Below the pieces are notes generated by a model that was given only the letters and a program-made list of their open reading frames with translations, searched no databases and was not told the origin of the DNA. Of a stretch of 64,000 nt of DNA, positions 23,938 to 36,005 are shown one piece after another. Positions within the stretch are counted from its first letter, which is position 1, and each line of letters begins with the position of its first letter. The position numbers and the translations under genes were made by a program. The stretch is from Perognathus longimembris pacificus (lineage: Eukaryota > Chordata > Mammalia > Rodentia > Heteromyidae), in assembly GCF_023159225.1 (NCBI RefSeq), contig NC_063184.1:18093528-18157527 (forward strand), in the 5' to 3' direction.

Positions 23938-24000
23938 CCGCCATACTAGGGATTAAACTCAAGGCCATAAACCTGCTATGTATGCGAATGATCTGTTTAA
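23938..24000 (-). mobile_element. Possible ID-like fragment
   Basis: CCATACTAGGGATTAAACTC resembles part of an antisense ID/tRNA-like SINE. Short and uncertain. Confidence 0.3.
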
Positions 24001-24489
24001 GGAATTAGCAGTAAACAAATGGAGGATCTTTGGATAGAGAAGATCCTTTCCTGAGTCCAAAGTTCCCATTTAAATATAATTGAAAGCTGACTATGTCCTG
24101 GCCTCCGTATTTACATTGTACTTCTGAAGTATATGAAACATGAAAGCTTTTAAATAGATGTTTGGCAATAACGTAAATCAGCATCTTTGGTTTTTCAGGT
24201 GACTGAGAAAAGTTTTACTGTTGAATAATGAACACTTATCATAGCAAGAAGCGCATCAAACCTAGTGAAGATACTGGTGAGGGACTTCTGTGCTCTGTCC
24301 TTCTAAAAGGAGGTACTGTCCTCAGGCCAGTGTGTCTCAGCTCAACCTGATGAAAGGAAGCGTGTCTGCTCATGAAGGTGTATGCGCATCTCTCTCCCTA
24401 ACTGGATACATCAAGATAACATTTTCTTTAGCATGGAGTCTAGTTTCTACTGGATGATTCAAAAGGGCCACCACTAGTGGAATACAATA

Positions 24490-24545
24490 CACTTCAGTGG
24501 TGGAGTACCTGCTGAGCATATACAAAGATAGGTTTGATCTTCAGC

Positions 24546-24546
<1 letters not shown>
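24490..24546 (+). mobile_element. ID-like SINE fragment
   Basis: TCAGTGGTGGAGTACCTGCT and TAGGTTTGATCTTCAGCAAC match the ID internal order. A (CA)n array takes the place of the A-rich tail. Confidence 0.65.

Positions 24547-24582
<36 letters not shown>
24547..24582. repeat. (CA)n microsatellite
   Basis: Pure AC dinucleotide array of about 36 bases directly after the ID fragment. A complementary (GT)n run of about 14 bases follows at 24634-24648. Confidence 0.95.
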
Positions 24583-24585
<3 letters not shown>

Positions 24586-24699
24586 TGACACACAAGGCCA
24601 TAACCAATGCCAATCCAGGACACTATTGCTCATGTGTGTGTGTGTGTATGAAGACCTAGTCACAATTTTGGCACACCTCACCTAGTAGTGTAATCTGTA

Positions 24700-24717
24700 A
24701 TCAATCAATTGATTGAT
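24700..24717. repeat. 18-bp perfect palindrome in a CAAT/GATA-rich stretch
   Basis: ATCAATCAATTGATTGAT equals its own reverse complement. It is followed by ATCGATAGATAG and an AGACAGACAG run. Confidence 0.9.
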
Positions 24718-25555
24718 CAATAGATCGATAGATAGTAGACAGACAGAACAGATTAGTTTGGGATAGAGGATCTGGGTGACTACAGGGCATTGGAGTTCTT
24801 TGAGAAAATTGGCTCTGATGGTATTGTTCTGGCTAGTTTTACTTTAAATCTTAATGTTTAGTGTTCACACTAGTTTTCTTTATGATTTTTGCAACAGCAC
24901 CAAGGAGCTTTCAGCAACTCCCTGCTTGAAGGAATGCTGGACAGGCACCTGCCCAGCTGTGCACAATAGTTAACCTGCTAAGTTCTTTCTCTAATTTCTC
25001 CTTGAACTTTCTTTCTTGCTCTTCTTAGCTCTGTCTGCAGCTCCCAACATTCTATCACGGAAAATTATAAGCTGGGTTAGCCATTGAAGGCTGGTTTAAC
25101 CTTTGACGCTCTACCAGAAGTTCTGTACTAGGCAAAAACATTGCCATGGAATATCTCTCCCTATGCAGTACTCGGAAATAACTAGCACCAAGTTTGAGGT
25201 ATGTATCCCCCTTTTTCTCACTCCCAGCCCACAGAACATGACCTCTGTTCTGTCACTCTTCAACTCTGTCTCCATTCCCACATAAAGGATCTTTTATCTC
25301 ATTTTTCTGCTGAGGAGCTGTAGGTTTCTCCCAACCACTCAAAACCTCTCCTACACAATAGAATTTAGAATTTCCTGACTAACTGAGACTATGGAAGTAG
25401 AATGATCATTACTGTGAGAAAAAATCACACCAGCCACTTTTTATTCTAAATCTTTGCTTTCGGATCCAAGCAGAACCAAAAGAGCAGCAACAATTATTGT
25501 TATTGTTTTTATTTTATAATAATAATATTAGGCATAGTGTGGACCACATCACATA
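24718..25555. other. Unique non-coding sequence
   Basis: No gene or repeat recognised with confidence. Confidence 0.55.
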
Positions 25556-25559
25556 TATT

Positions 25560-25705
25560 CTCTCTACTTCTTCCTGTGGTGAGGTGGGCATTTATAAAGA
25601 TGAACACAAAGATCCCAGGGGTTGAACAACTTATTCACAATCACATAGCAGGTGCTGGGTAGGCCTTGATGTATACCTACGGATGTCTGGGCCCAAAGCT
25701 GGTTT
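25560..25705 (-). mobile_element. MIR SINE fragment
   Basis: In antisense, TTGAACAACTTATTCACAAT followed by CACATAGCAGGTGCTGGGTA matches the MIR core region. Diverged. Confidence 0.55.
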
Positions 25706-27124
25706 TCTTTTTGCACATAAATTTGCAAAAGAGATTATTCTGGTTTTTGTTCCACCTCACAGAAAGCATTGTGGGTTGGGTTCTCACTTCAGTCTAGTCT
25801 CTTTTTAATCCTTTGGTTAAATTAGGGCTTTTGGCTTAGAGTCAGTAATCTAAAAACATATATAATGTGTCTTCCTCCTTTTTCTTTTCTTGACAGAACA
25901 GCCAGCCAACTCTGCTCTTTGAAGCTGTTTCTCGCAAAGGAGGCTGATTTTGACGTTTTCATCTCAAAAGGTAAATAAAAAGCAAGCTTCTGACATTGAT
26001 TTGTCTTCAAGAATGTAATGGTGAAACATTTTGGCAGAATTGAGTCATAGACCTTGAGCTCACACACTGTCATTTCCTCAGATGGCCCCTTCTCTTTGCA
26101 GCTTTCTGAAGCTGGGGGTGCAACATTGTAGATAACTGTGGGCAAAATATTTGTGCTATCACAAAGAATATGCTTTAAGACAGCAGAAGAAAGAACTAGT
26201 GTGATAGATTACCTTTGAGTTTCACTTTCTTCATTTATAATGTAGAGAATTTTCCAGCTATTAAAAACTTTGGGCCTTTTATATCATACAAAATCCACTC
26301 CAAAGGAAATACAGAACAGATAATTATGGAGATGGGAACTGAAAACCAGGGTTGGGACACACAGCAGACCTTCTCCAGACCTGTCTCTTAGTTGCCTTTG
26401 GGGTATCTGCATAAGAAGCCACATGTGGCAACCACTGGGAAGGTGTCCGGGAAGTCATCTCCTCATCTAGCACATGCTGGCTCATATATGTCAGCACAGA
26501 GTGTTCTTGTCCCCTCTCCAAGGGACAAATGGAGCTCTCCATCCCTCCCACCTACTCAGAGAATGCTCCTGTTATTCTCCAATGGCCAACACTATTGATA
26601 TCTTTCTCCCTATCCCTAGGAATGAGGAAAGCCAGCCACTAAGCACATACCCTGAGAAGGTCCCACCAAAGCTCCTGTTTTCCATCTCCTCATTTCATGC
26701 AGAAGCCAGGGACACCATATCTTCAGAGTTCTAGAAAATTGCATGTGCCCCATGGAGCCCAGATAGCTGGAGATGGAGAAAGCAACAAGGATTATATATT
26801 CATGGTCTTGAAGAGATGAAGATGGTCAACTCAAACCATGTCAATGATAATGACTTGAATTATGGGTGTCCCGTTCAGATGACTACTGCTTTCCACTGTT
26901 CCTCCTGCTGCATCGCAATCTTGATCCTCCAACATGGGATGAGAGCTCTGAAGAAAAGTAATTCAACGCAGATGAGCTCTATGGGCTGACACTCAGTACA
27001 AAGTTGCACCTTTAGAAATGGGCTGAATCTCTTGTGAATAACTATGCCAGGCATGTGCATGTGTGTCACAACATATGCCAAGTTATAAACTCTGTGAAAT
27101 GGAGAAAACCATCACTCTGGGCTC
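25706..27124. other. Unique non-coding sequence
   Basis: No gene recognised. The antisense 107-codon frame at 25822-26145 and the overlapping frames at 26324-26734 have no known domain and lack exon-like context. Confidence 0.5.
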
Positions 27125-27240
27125 TGGGTTCTGTTTTATTTATTTTTCCCAGTGAAGATGACTCCTAACTTGCAAGGCTTTGTGAGAATTAAATGGCACA
27201 GCACGCTACATTAAGGTAATGGTAGCAATTTCCCTGTCAA
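27125..27240 (+). mobile_element. Possible MIR 3' section
   Basis: GGCTTTGTGAGAATTAAATG resembles the conserved MIR segment GTTGTGAGGATTAAATG. Short and diverged. Confidence 0.35.
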
Positions 27241-28340
27241 TGGAAGGAATACCATACAGACACTGAGCAAATTTTGTGAATGCATCCTGGTATGAGAGGC
27301 AGAAATACAGTCTTACTAGTATCCAGCAGTGGAAATAGAATGATAAGCTTTCCTTCTTGTGAGTGAAATATTCACTAGTCCTATGGACATCATGCTATTT
27401 TCATTAAAAAAAAACAACACAGGAAGGTCTTGAAATTTGTCATACAGCCAAATGATGTAATTTCCCCCAACTGTCACATTTAATTATTTTCTTAGGAAGC
27501 AAAAAGAGAAAAAATCCCAAATGAAATAAAGGCATAAAAGCACAAAGAATCACATATTGTTCAGATGTCATGCACTGGACATGGTTTGAAAATCATAAAT
27601 TATTTTACTTTTCTTTTAGATAACTCTTCCACCAAAAAATTGTTAGAAGACTAGAGATATTTTTCAGTTTGAATGCCAGATTGTGGCAATATCCTTTCTC
27701 TTGTAAAGTTCTTTTAATTTGCATTAAGTTGTTTTCTTAGCGATTTTGTCATAAGGAGGAGTCCGTGGGGGTGGAAATGCTATTTGAGGATAATCTTCCA
27801 AGAAAAATGATCCAAAATACACCATAAGGATGAGCCAAATAAATAGCATTTGAAAGGTAAGAAGCTCCAGTGATAGTTATACAATTCCTATTCTATGAAC
27901 TCCCCAACAAAAGCAAGGACAATAAACCAATTATTCATTTTATGCATTATTTTGCAATTTCATCTGTAATATGGTTTCCAGGATTATAACAGCTGAGATG
28001 ATCAAAGTCAACAACCTAGAAAGGAAACATTACAGTATTTACAAACAGGAACTCAAATACCTCACTTCAGAAAAAAAATAGAACAGGCTGCAATTTAATA
28101 AGCTTGCAGGATATCTTGTATGTGTCTCTCTCTTCTGCAGCAAATTTGGTCTGCATGTACATGTTTAAGCAAAACCAGTTACCATGGTGATGTAGTACCC
28201 CTGGTAAATGCAGTATGCAATGGCTAATTTTGTGTGATAACTATTTGGCTGAAGCATGAGGAGCAGCTTGCTTGGTATAAACAGATTGATGAAGAATATC
28301 ACTCCAGGTGTCTTTAGTTTTGGCCTACCTCTGTCCTGGT

Positions 28341-28343
<3 letters not shown>
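27241..28343. other. Unique non-coding sequence
   Basis: No gene or repeat recognised. Two AT-rich unique stretches (27410-27620 and 27930-28060) are compositionally like conserved elements, and one carries a forkhead-like TATTTACAAAC near 28037. Not enough to call. Confidence 0.45.

Positions 28344-28411
<68 letters not shown>
28344..28411. repeat. (TC)n microsatellite, 68 bases
   Basis: A pure TC array. The open frames across it on both strands encode only repetitive Ser-Leu or Arg-Glu and are not genes. Confidence 0.97.
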
Positions 28412-28413
<2 letters not shown>

Positions 28414-28802
28414 ATCAAGTATGATTTCCCCTCTATGATAAAGTAGAATTTCTGAGTCTGGCCGCACATGTATAAATGTAAGGCAGAAGGGCATAAGTTG
28501 CTCTGGTTTAAAACTGAAGAAACTTCAACACACAAGAACAAGCAAATTCATTTTTTTTAAAGAATTTCCTTTTTAGTTCTCATTAGAAATGACATTTTCA
28601 AGAGAAATCCCTAATATTAGAGCTGGTTGGGCTCCCTAATTTTAGTTTTTTTTCCTCCCACATCCAGTCACGAGTTTTGCATTTTAGAGTCATGCTCTAT
28701 GATTGAAATAGAGGCTGTTCTACATGGGTAACAGTATACAAATATGTGTTGAAATAAACAGGAAGGCATCAAGTCCATTTTGTTTTACAAGAAGATCTTT
28801 TT

Positions 28803-29013
28803 TTTTTTTTTTTTTTTTTTTGGCCAGTCCTGGGCCTTGGACTCAGGGCCTGAGCACTGTCCCTGGCTTGTTCCCGCTCAAGGCTAGCACTCTGCCACTT
28901 GAGCCACAGCGCCGCTTCTGGCCGTTTTCTGTATATGTGGTGCTGGGGAATCGAACCTAGGGCCTCGTGTATCCGAGGCAGGCACTCTTGCCACTAGGCT
29001 ATATCCCCAGCCC
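28803..29013 (-). mobile_element. Young composite SINE (ID head plus tail module)
   Basis: Minus-strand, young subfamily. Target-site duplication TACAAGAAGATCTTTTT at 28786-28802 and 29014-29030 is perfect over 17 bases. Confidence 0.96.
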
Positions 29014-29030
29014 TACAAGAAGATCTTTTT

Positions 29031-30585
29031 GAAGCCCATTCTGATGTGTTCTTTCAGTACGCATAAGAGCAAATGATGACTGTAAAGTTGAGTTTGTGGT
29101 TAGGCCTTTGCTCATTTGTTGGATGAATTGCAGGGCATTCTCAGGTGAAATAAAGAAGCCTGAAGAGTTCTAATTCCAAGCTTGGTGTAACCGTCATCTA
29201 ATGGACTGCAATTGTTTAGGCCAGGAATTAAATGTATTACCCCACTTCCAGAAAAGTTATTTCTAAGTACTAAATATATCAGATGAAGTTTGTAACTCCT
29301 CTTTCTTTTCCCATGGATGGCACATGAGAAACTAAACTAAGCTTAAAAAAAAACAATGAAAAACAAAAATATTGAAATTGATTAGTGGACACATCTATTA
29401 TGTTCAGAAAATCCAGGAAAGAGTAGTTATTTATATCTTATATGCAATAAATTTAGTTTCAGCTGATTGGTGCAAATATCTGTTTTTGACATTGTAAAAC
29501 ACTTGGAGATATTGTGGGGGTGGGGGGTGGAGGAAGAGAAAGAACTCCATTCGGCCTTCTAGGCACCCATAATTTAGGATAGAAATGGGAACCTGTAATT
29601 TGTAGCAAGAGTCAATGAGTTATTAGGTGGTGATTGTGACTTCTAAAACCCTAGAAATCCATATATATATATATATTTCATTCATTATATGAATATTGAA
29701 GGTCATTGAATGCCAGAGATAATCACAAATTTTCTTTCTATGAAAAAAGTCAGGTTTATTGAATTAGATTGTCATAGCACAATTTCTGACACTGTGTTAA
29801 TGAGCAAAGAAGATCTAAGAGTGCTACTTATAAATGTGCTGTATTGCTTCTGTCATAGTCTTTAATCCAGAGTCTTTAATGTAAAGTGATCATCAAAATT
29901 TGTGGTGTATCTACATATATTTTGCAAAGCTAAACAATCATTTCCAGAAAGACTGAACAGTCACTCATCTGATTTTGAGAGCCATTCCATTCAAAATGTG
30001 GGGACAGCTCTAATGACAGAGTAGACTACCATCAGAAAGTCCAAGAAACAGGGCCTTTTTCTCTTGTTCAAACCTACTAATTCTGCAAAAAAGACCACCA
30101 GCACTGTTGATTGCTTGTTAGAGGAATTTTCCCAGATAGAACTGGGATTTGGGGAAAATCTTCCTTGCCCTAGAGGTTTTGACAGATTTTTTTTTTAATG
30201 AAATTTAGGCCAGAAGTTTTTCTTGTTCATTTTTTTTCTTTCCTTTTTTTTTTTTCCTATCAGAGTTGAACATGTGCCTCTGAGGATTGGCGACTAGATG
30301 CTGGCTACTCACCAATGGTGGAGAAATCCAACAGCTTTGGACCACTAGGAAATGTTTACTAATCTTCCTTATACTAATATTTCTGTATGTAGTAGAAATA
30401 AAGAGCCAAAGGTAGAATTTGTTTGACTAATTATATAAGTAATCTTTTTAGTTACGAGGTATTTTATTGTTGTTTCTTCTTCTTTTATCCTACTCATGAA
30501 CACTTTTAACACTTTCAAATGCATATCAACACACACTTTCACCTTCAGGAAAAGGTCTGACTTTATGTAGATATTAACAATCACT
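29031..30585. other. Unique non-coding sequence
   Basis: No gene recognised. A G-rich run (GGGGGTGGGGGGTGGAGG) lies near 29515-29532 and a short (AT)n at 29660-29676. Confidence 0.55.
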
Positions 30586-30589
30586 TTTC

Positions 30590-30780
30590 ACTGTAAAGCA
30601 CTGTGAGATTATCCTACATAATTTAGCTGTCTCTGAAGAGGAGAGCCTGCTTAATGCGTATTGTTTATCCATCTGTTTCCGCTGAATTTGTGAATTAATT
30701 GAGTCCAATTGCTTTTGCTATCTTCTGGTGACTCTTGCAATTGTATGATTCTGAATTAAAATTCTATCCTAGGTGAAACT
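30590..30780. other. Candidate conserved non-coding element
   Basis: Unique AT-rich block, uninterrupted by repeats, with homeodomain-type cores (GTGAATTAATTGAGTCCAAT). The reading is inferred from composition and motifs only. Confidence 0.3.
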
Positions 30781-31282
30781 GAGTATTTTTGCAAGCTGCA
30801 AGAACCATGTATTTTCCTTGTGCATTATTGTTACTATGTAATGTCTTATTATATACATCATCAATTGAATGTCAGCAGTAGCCCAGGAATTGTCCAGAGC
30901 AAAGATTTTGACAAGATCCCTGCCTAGGGATTATGAAAAAGCCATTCAAGTGGAATCGAATTAACATATATCTAGGCTTAGAGTGGCTGAACTTGAATAT
31001 TGATTGATTCTTAGCATGTGAAGTTTCTTGTGAGAGAGCAAAGGAAATGACCTCTAGAAATATTAGCATGTTTCCAAAAAACATCCCCTGCTTTCATCTT
31101 AAAAACTCAGTTAAAATCCCTGTGGAAAATAATCTTTATCATCTTGTGCCTTTAAATAGAAATAATAGGATTGGTGGAATCGAGTTAGCCTTAGGGGATC
31201 GTGACTAAAGTGGAGGAATTTAAACAACCTCTCTTCTGTCCAGGGGTGTGACTGTGTTTCACCTACTTAGCTATATATTCTT

Positions 31283-31528
31283 CTTTTTGTTCTTGTTGTT
31301 GGTGGTGGTCATTGGGCTTGAACTCAGGGTCTGGGCGCTGTCCTTGAGCTCAAGACTAGCACTATACCACTTGAGCCACAGCGGCACTTCCGGTTTCCAG
31401 TTTTCGGGTGGTTAATTGGAGATAAGAGTCTTACGAACTTTCCTGCCCCGCTGGCTTTGAACAGCAATCCTTAGAGCTCAGTCTCCTGAGTAGCTTGGAT
31501 TATAGGTGTTAGCTGCTGGTGCCTGGCC
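31283..31528 (-). mobile_element. Composite SINE, B1-like head plus tRNA-like tail module
   Basis: Full minus-strand copy (CATTGGGCTTGAACTCAGGG, then CCTGAGTAGCTTGGATTATA). TTAGCTATATATTCTT (31267-31282) and TTAGCTGTACATTCTT (31529-31544) are the target-site duplication with two mismatches. Confidence 0.9.
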
Positions 31529-31659
31529 TTAGCTGTACATTCTTTGTGTCTCCTTTGAGTAATAAGTGGGTGAAATTTAGTTCTTTTTATTTTGTGTTAG
31601 CAAGGGTTGAAAATATATCCATTGTTTTTAACTTAATACTTCCCAGGAATTAATCACTA

Positions 31660-32160
31660 CTCCAGTTCCTATTAGCAGAGCACAGTCTTGCCTGCTCTTA
31701 ACTTCCTACAAGTGGAAGCACACATATAACTTCACATAAATGAAGGCATATGTGCTCTTTTGTACCTGATTTTTGGGATAATTGCTGGAAGAGTAATTTA
31801 TATGGTTGCATGTATCATGTTCTTTACTACTGTGTACATTCTAATTTACCAGCACAATTTATTCAACTTATTTATTTATTCAATTTATTGCTTGTTATTG
31901 TGTGCTATGGTTGTTTCCTCTTTGTGTCATTATGATTAAAGCGACCAACATTTTGGCCTATTTTGAGTGATCATATGAGTTAATTTCTTTTGAAATTAAC
32001 ATGTTAATCTGGCATACTATTAGATCTAATTAATAATGTTGGTGTACCAAACGATCGCAGTAACTTGTACTTTTAACTGTGTATCAGAGTCACTTGCTAT
32101 ACATTCTCAGTAATATTTAGCACTGCCAATTTTCAAAATGTTAGTTCTTGTAGGTCTGCA
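31660..32160 (-). mobile_element. Degenerate L1M fragment
   Basis: Antisense motifs in L1 order: ACAAGTGGAAGCACACATAT, GCATGTATCATGTTCTTTAC, TGGTTGTTTCCTCTTTGTGT. Heavily mutated. Confidence 0.5.
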
Positions 32161-32619
32161 GTAATTAATATCTCCTTGTCAAGTTACTTTTTAAAAATCA
32201 TTTACTGAAACTTCAGATTAAATTTAAAAAGACTAATTCCTAAGTTTTTTCAATGTCAGTTTAAACAGCTACCCATATTTTAAACCCCCCAAAAGAAAAT
32301 TATCAACTCAGTTCTATAAAAACTCCTAAGCTAGAACTTGCCCCCAAACTAAATGCAAGCAAAAATAGTGAAGTTGCCATCCTCAGAGTCCCAGTTACTT
32401 ACTGTGAGAACAGAATCACAAACAAAAGGAGACAACATTTTCTTTCCTAAAACACTACTGCCCATCTTTGGCATATGATTTTGGTGGTTGTATACCTGCA
32501 TGATTAATATTATAAAAATAATTTCATTCAGAAAAAATTGCCTTTGCACCAAAATAACAATATTGCTTAAAATGATATACATTTTTTCTCTTTTAAGTTG
32601 CTTTTGAGAAAGGGCTATC
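32161..32619. other. Unique non-coding sequence
   Basis: No gene or repeat recognised. Confidence 0.5.
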
Positions 32620-33060
32620 GTTTAGCCTTAAGTGAGTCTTTGGGCCTCTTTCTGCTCACCTCTCCTCTGCTTGAAAAAAAATCAAGATTTTTGTGCAGGA
32701 ATAAAGACAAACCAAAACCCTGAAAGAACATGAGCAAATCTCAGTTCAGGCACTGGAGTTTCTTTGTTCAAGTCTGCCGCCAATTGCTTTTGATGAGAAT
32801 ACCAAGGAGGGAAATGAGCAATGAAGCACTGAATGAAGAAAGCTTTCAGCGTGTCTGTTCAAACATCTTTAGCAATTGAGAATAATTTCCATCTGTGACT
32901 GAGCTCAAGCACAGAGGAGGCCAGGGAGGTAAACGAGCACAGACAAGAAGAGCCAGTTTCTCTAGCAGAGCATGATGTTCATGTCCAGTGCAGCAATTCA
33001 GTAAAATTAATAAATACCAGGACAATGCATGAGGGGGAAATATGCTGTTCAGTAAAGGTA
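32620..33060. other. Candidate conserved non-coding element
   Basis: About 440 bases of unique, moderately GC-balanced sequence lacking repeats or expansions, between two L1-derived blocks. The core at 32770-32900 (CCGCCAATTGCTTTTGATGA) looks constrained. Antisense frames across it (90 codons at 32846-33118) have no known domain. Confidence 0.3.
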
Positions 33061-33314
33061 GACAACTGAATATCCACATAAAAATACTACAATTGAGTCT
33101 CAGGCTTAACATACTCAAATCAACTTCATATGGATCAAGGACCTAAATGTAAGAGCTAAAACTATAAAACTCCTATCAGAAAACATAGGCACAAATCTTT
33201 ATGACCTTTATGTAGGCGATTTGACACAAAAAATATGGGCGACTGTGATAAAAATAGATGTATGCTAGAGTGGAAAACACCAATGATTATATATGATTAA
33301 AAGGCATAAAAGAG

Positions 33315-33515
33315 TGGCTGGGGATATGGCCTAGTGGCAAGAGTGCTTGCCTTGTATACATGAGGCCCTGGGTTCGATTCCCTAGCACCACATATAAAGA
33401 AAATGGCCAGAAGTGGCGCTGTGGCTCAAGTGGCAGAGTGCTAGCCTTGAGCAAAAAGAAGCCAGGGACAGTGCTCAGGCCCTGAGTTCAAGGCCCAGGA
33501 CTGGCAAAAAAAAAA
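33315..33515 (+). mobile_element. Composite SINE (ID head plus tail module), nested
   Basis: Full plus-strand body. GCATAAAAGAG flanks it at 33304-33314 and 33516-33526. It sits exactly at the 5' edge of the next SINE. Confidence 0.93.
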
Positions 33516-33526
33516 GCATAAAAGAG

Positions 33527-33761
33527 CTGGGCACTGATAGATAGCCTCTGCCTGTAAGCCTAGCTACCTAAGAGGCTGAGATCTGAGGACCCATGAGTCA
33601 AAGCCATCATGGGCAGAAAACCCCCCTGAGGCTCTATTCTGCAATTAATCACCAAAAAGCAGGAAATGGAGCAGAAGTGGTAGAGCACTAGCCTTGAGAG
33701 AGAGAAAAAAAAAAACTCAGTCAGAAAAAGCACCCAGACTCTGAGTTCAAGCCCCACAACT
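33527..33761 (+). mobile_element. Composite SINE (B1-like head plus tail module), nested
   Basis: Plus-strand copy (CTGGGCACTGATAGATAGCC, GCTGAGATCTGAGGACCCAT, then GAGTTCAAGCCCCACAACTG). GGCATAAA at 33303-33310 and 33762-33769 may be its target-site duplication, now split by the preceding SINE. Confidence 0.85.
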
Positions 33762-33838
33762 GGCATAAATTTTTTTTTAAAGATAGATTAGACTTGGGCA
33801 ATATTTAAAACTTTTATATTTCAAAGAACAACCCAGGG

Positions 33839-34043
33839 GGCTGGGGATATGGCCTAGTGGCAAGAGTGCTTGCCTCGTAGACATGAAGCCCTGGGTTCAA
33901 TTCCCCAGCACCACATATATAGAAAACGGCCAGAAGGGGCGCTGTGGCTCAAGTGTGGCAGAGTGCTAGCCTTGAGAAAAAGAAGCCAGGGACAGTGCTC
34001 AGGCCCTGAGTCCAAGGCCCAGGACTGGCAAAAAAAAAAAAAA
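33839..34043 (+). mobile_element. Composite SINE (ID head plus tail module), nested in L1
   Basis: Plus-strand copy with an oligo-A tail. Target-site duplication AAAGAACAACCCAGGG at 33823-33838 and 34044-34059 is perfect and lies within L1 sequence. Confidence 0.96.
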
Positions 34044-34415
34044 AAAGAACAACCCAGGGAATGAGAAAAATATTTCCTTATATCTTAAATAAATAGTATC
34101 TATAATACATTTAAACAATAAAATTGTCCAACACAAAAATAAAAATACTAATAACCAATTGAAAAATAGGCAACTAATTCAAATAAACTTTTTTCCTAAG
34201 AGGATAACAAAGTAGCCAATAAATATGTGAAAAAGATGTTTAATAGTAGAGAAACACAACCCAAAACTCTGTTGAGGCGTGACCTGAACTCATCAGGAAA
34301 GTGAGAATGATCTTGAAGTTCATAATACCAGTATTAGTGAGGAAAATACTTCAGCACTTCCTCAGAAAGTTAAACATACAGAATCATTATGACCCAGCAA
34401 ACGGAATATTCATTT

Positions 34416-35202
34416 CAGATTTCTGCTTTCATAGTATCACTGAAGGTTTTGTTTTCTTTGCACAGTGTTGGTGCCCTGTGTGTGAACACTGCATGGCACA
34501 CACACTTAACGTAATGATTATCATATAATTTGACAGGTACATTTCAATAAAAGGTTTATTGTTATATCTTGACTTCTGTGATATACAATTGGGTATGTAT
34601 GATATATATGCATTTATATACATTTTAAATGTGTGTATATATGCATATATATATACAAATGATTTGTTTGTATACTATGTGAGAAATAGAGCCAAATACA
34701 TCTAAAACAAAATATGGTTTTCTTCTAACCTAATTTCCAGGAATGCATTGGGATGAAATTGAAATGCAAATGTAATGAAAATGAAATTATGATGAATTGA
34801 AAATGTGTGCAGGTTCCTGCCTTTAGATTCAGGAGGCTTCTGGGAACCAAACTTCCTGTTCTGTGCTAACAGAGATGCTGGACTGCTAGCATGTGCTGGA
34901 GTCAAACTCAGGTGCTGGAAAGTGTGTCTGAAAGACTAAGGTGTTGGTTTAGAGGCAGGTGTGGAATGAGTAAAATGTAATGATGTCTCTCTATGAATTC
35001 CTCATTAGAAAAATCCAGACTCCTCTTATGAAATTTTACTTGCCACAATCAATTACCAGTAATGCTGGAGGAAAAAATTATTATTGCAACGTTATTTTAA
35101 TGAGCCATTCACTTTTTTTGAAAAGTGAAAGTTTTAAGTTGGAAGTTAAGAAAGAAGGCCAATAAATACCAGAAGAAATGTTCCTTCAATCTGGCCATAA
35201 AG
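34416..35202. other. Unique non-coding sequence with a TA/TG-rich tract
   Basis: No gene recognised. A degenerate (TA)n/(TG)n tract occupies about 34579-34659. Confidence 0.55.
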
Positions 35203-36005
35203 CCAATACAAACAACGTCGAGATCCCATCTCACTCTAGTAAGAATGGTCATCATCAAGTATTTAAATTACAAAGGTGAGGCTGGGAGTGGGAAGGAACC
35301 CTATTACACTGTTGTTGGGAATGCAAATTAGCACAGCCACTATGGAAAGCAGTATGGAGATTCCTCCAAAAAAAAAAAGCAAAACTCTTCTAGATGCAGT
35401 GATACTACTCTTGGGAATTTATCTAAAAGATCACAAGTCAGGATACAGTAAAGCTACTTCTACACCCTTGTTTACTGCTGTACTATTCAGCATAGGCAAA
35501 TTATGGAAATAGCTCAGATGCCCTACAGATAAGTAAATCAAGAAAACATAACACACACATATACATACATGAAATGGAATTGTACTCATGTATCAGAAAG
35601 AATAACATTATGTTGTTTAAAATGGATGGGCCTGGGAAAAAAATCGTAAAGTGAAGTAAGTCAAATTCAGTCTTCTGTTATATGTATACGCTAAATTTAA
35701 ATTATAGGCATATATGAAAACATACACAAGGTTATAGGCATTTAGACATATTGTTTAAACTATGCTGGAGAAGTTTGCATTGGTGTAACACCTTTGAATA
35801 ACTAACTCATAGTTTAAGCAAATGAATATAGAAAGCTGAAAAGGGACAGGAGACAGACAAATGGAGACAAAAAGGTGGGTGCATGAGGTCATAATAGTCA
35901 ATGTATATGTGTGAAAATGGACCAAAGTAACTTGAAAGGATGGGCATGGTTGGGAGATGGGGCGGGGGGACTACTTAAAGAGTAAAAAAAAAAAAAAAAA
36001 AAAAA
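35203..36005 (+). mobile_element. L1 3' end (ORF2 C-terminus, 3' UTR, poly-A)
   Basis: ORF2 motifs AGATCCCATCTCACTCTAGT, TGTTGTTGGGAATGCAAATT and AGGCAAATTATGGAAATAGC are followed by ATGAAATGGAATTGTACTCA and a G/A-rich 3' UTR. The element ends in an A run at 35984-36005. Frameshifted, with in-frame stops; non-coding. Confidence 0.85.

Larger units (their letters stand above)
33105..34415 (+). mobile_element. Degenerate sense L1 ORF2 fragment with three nested SINEs
   Basis: ORF2 C-terminal-region motifs in sense order: ATGGATCAAGGACCTAAATG and GAGCTAAAACTATAAAACTC (33130-33170), AACCAATTGAAAAATAGGCA (about 34150), GTAGCCAATAAATATGTGAA (about 34210), and AAACATACAGAATCATTATG then ACCCAGCAA (to about 34400). 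Frameshifted and interrupted, so non-coding. Confidence 0.75.

Noticed and set aside
25822..26145. A 107-codon minus-strand frame
   Set aside because: No domain and no exon-like boundaries. Treated as chance.
28165..28494. A 109-codon minus-strand frame with long Arg-Glu repeats
   Set aside because: It is the (TC)n microsatellite read on the other strand.
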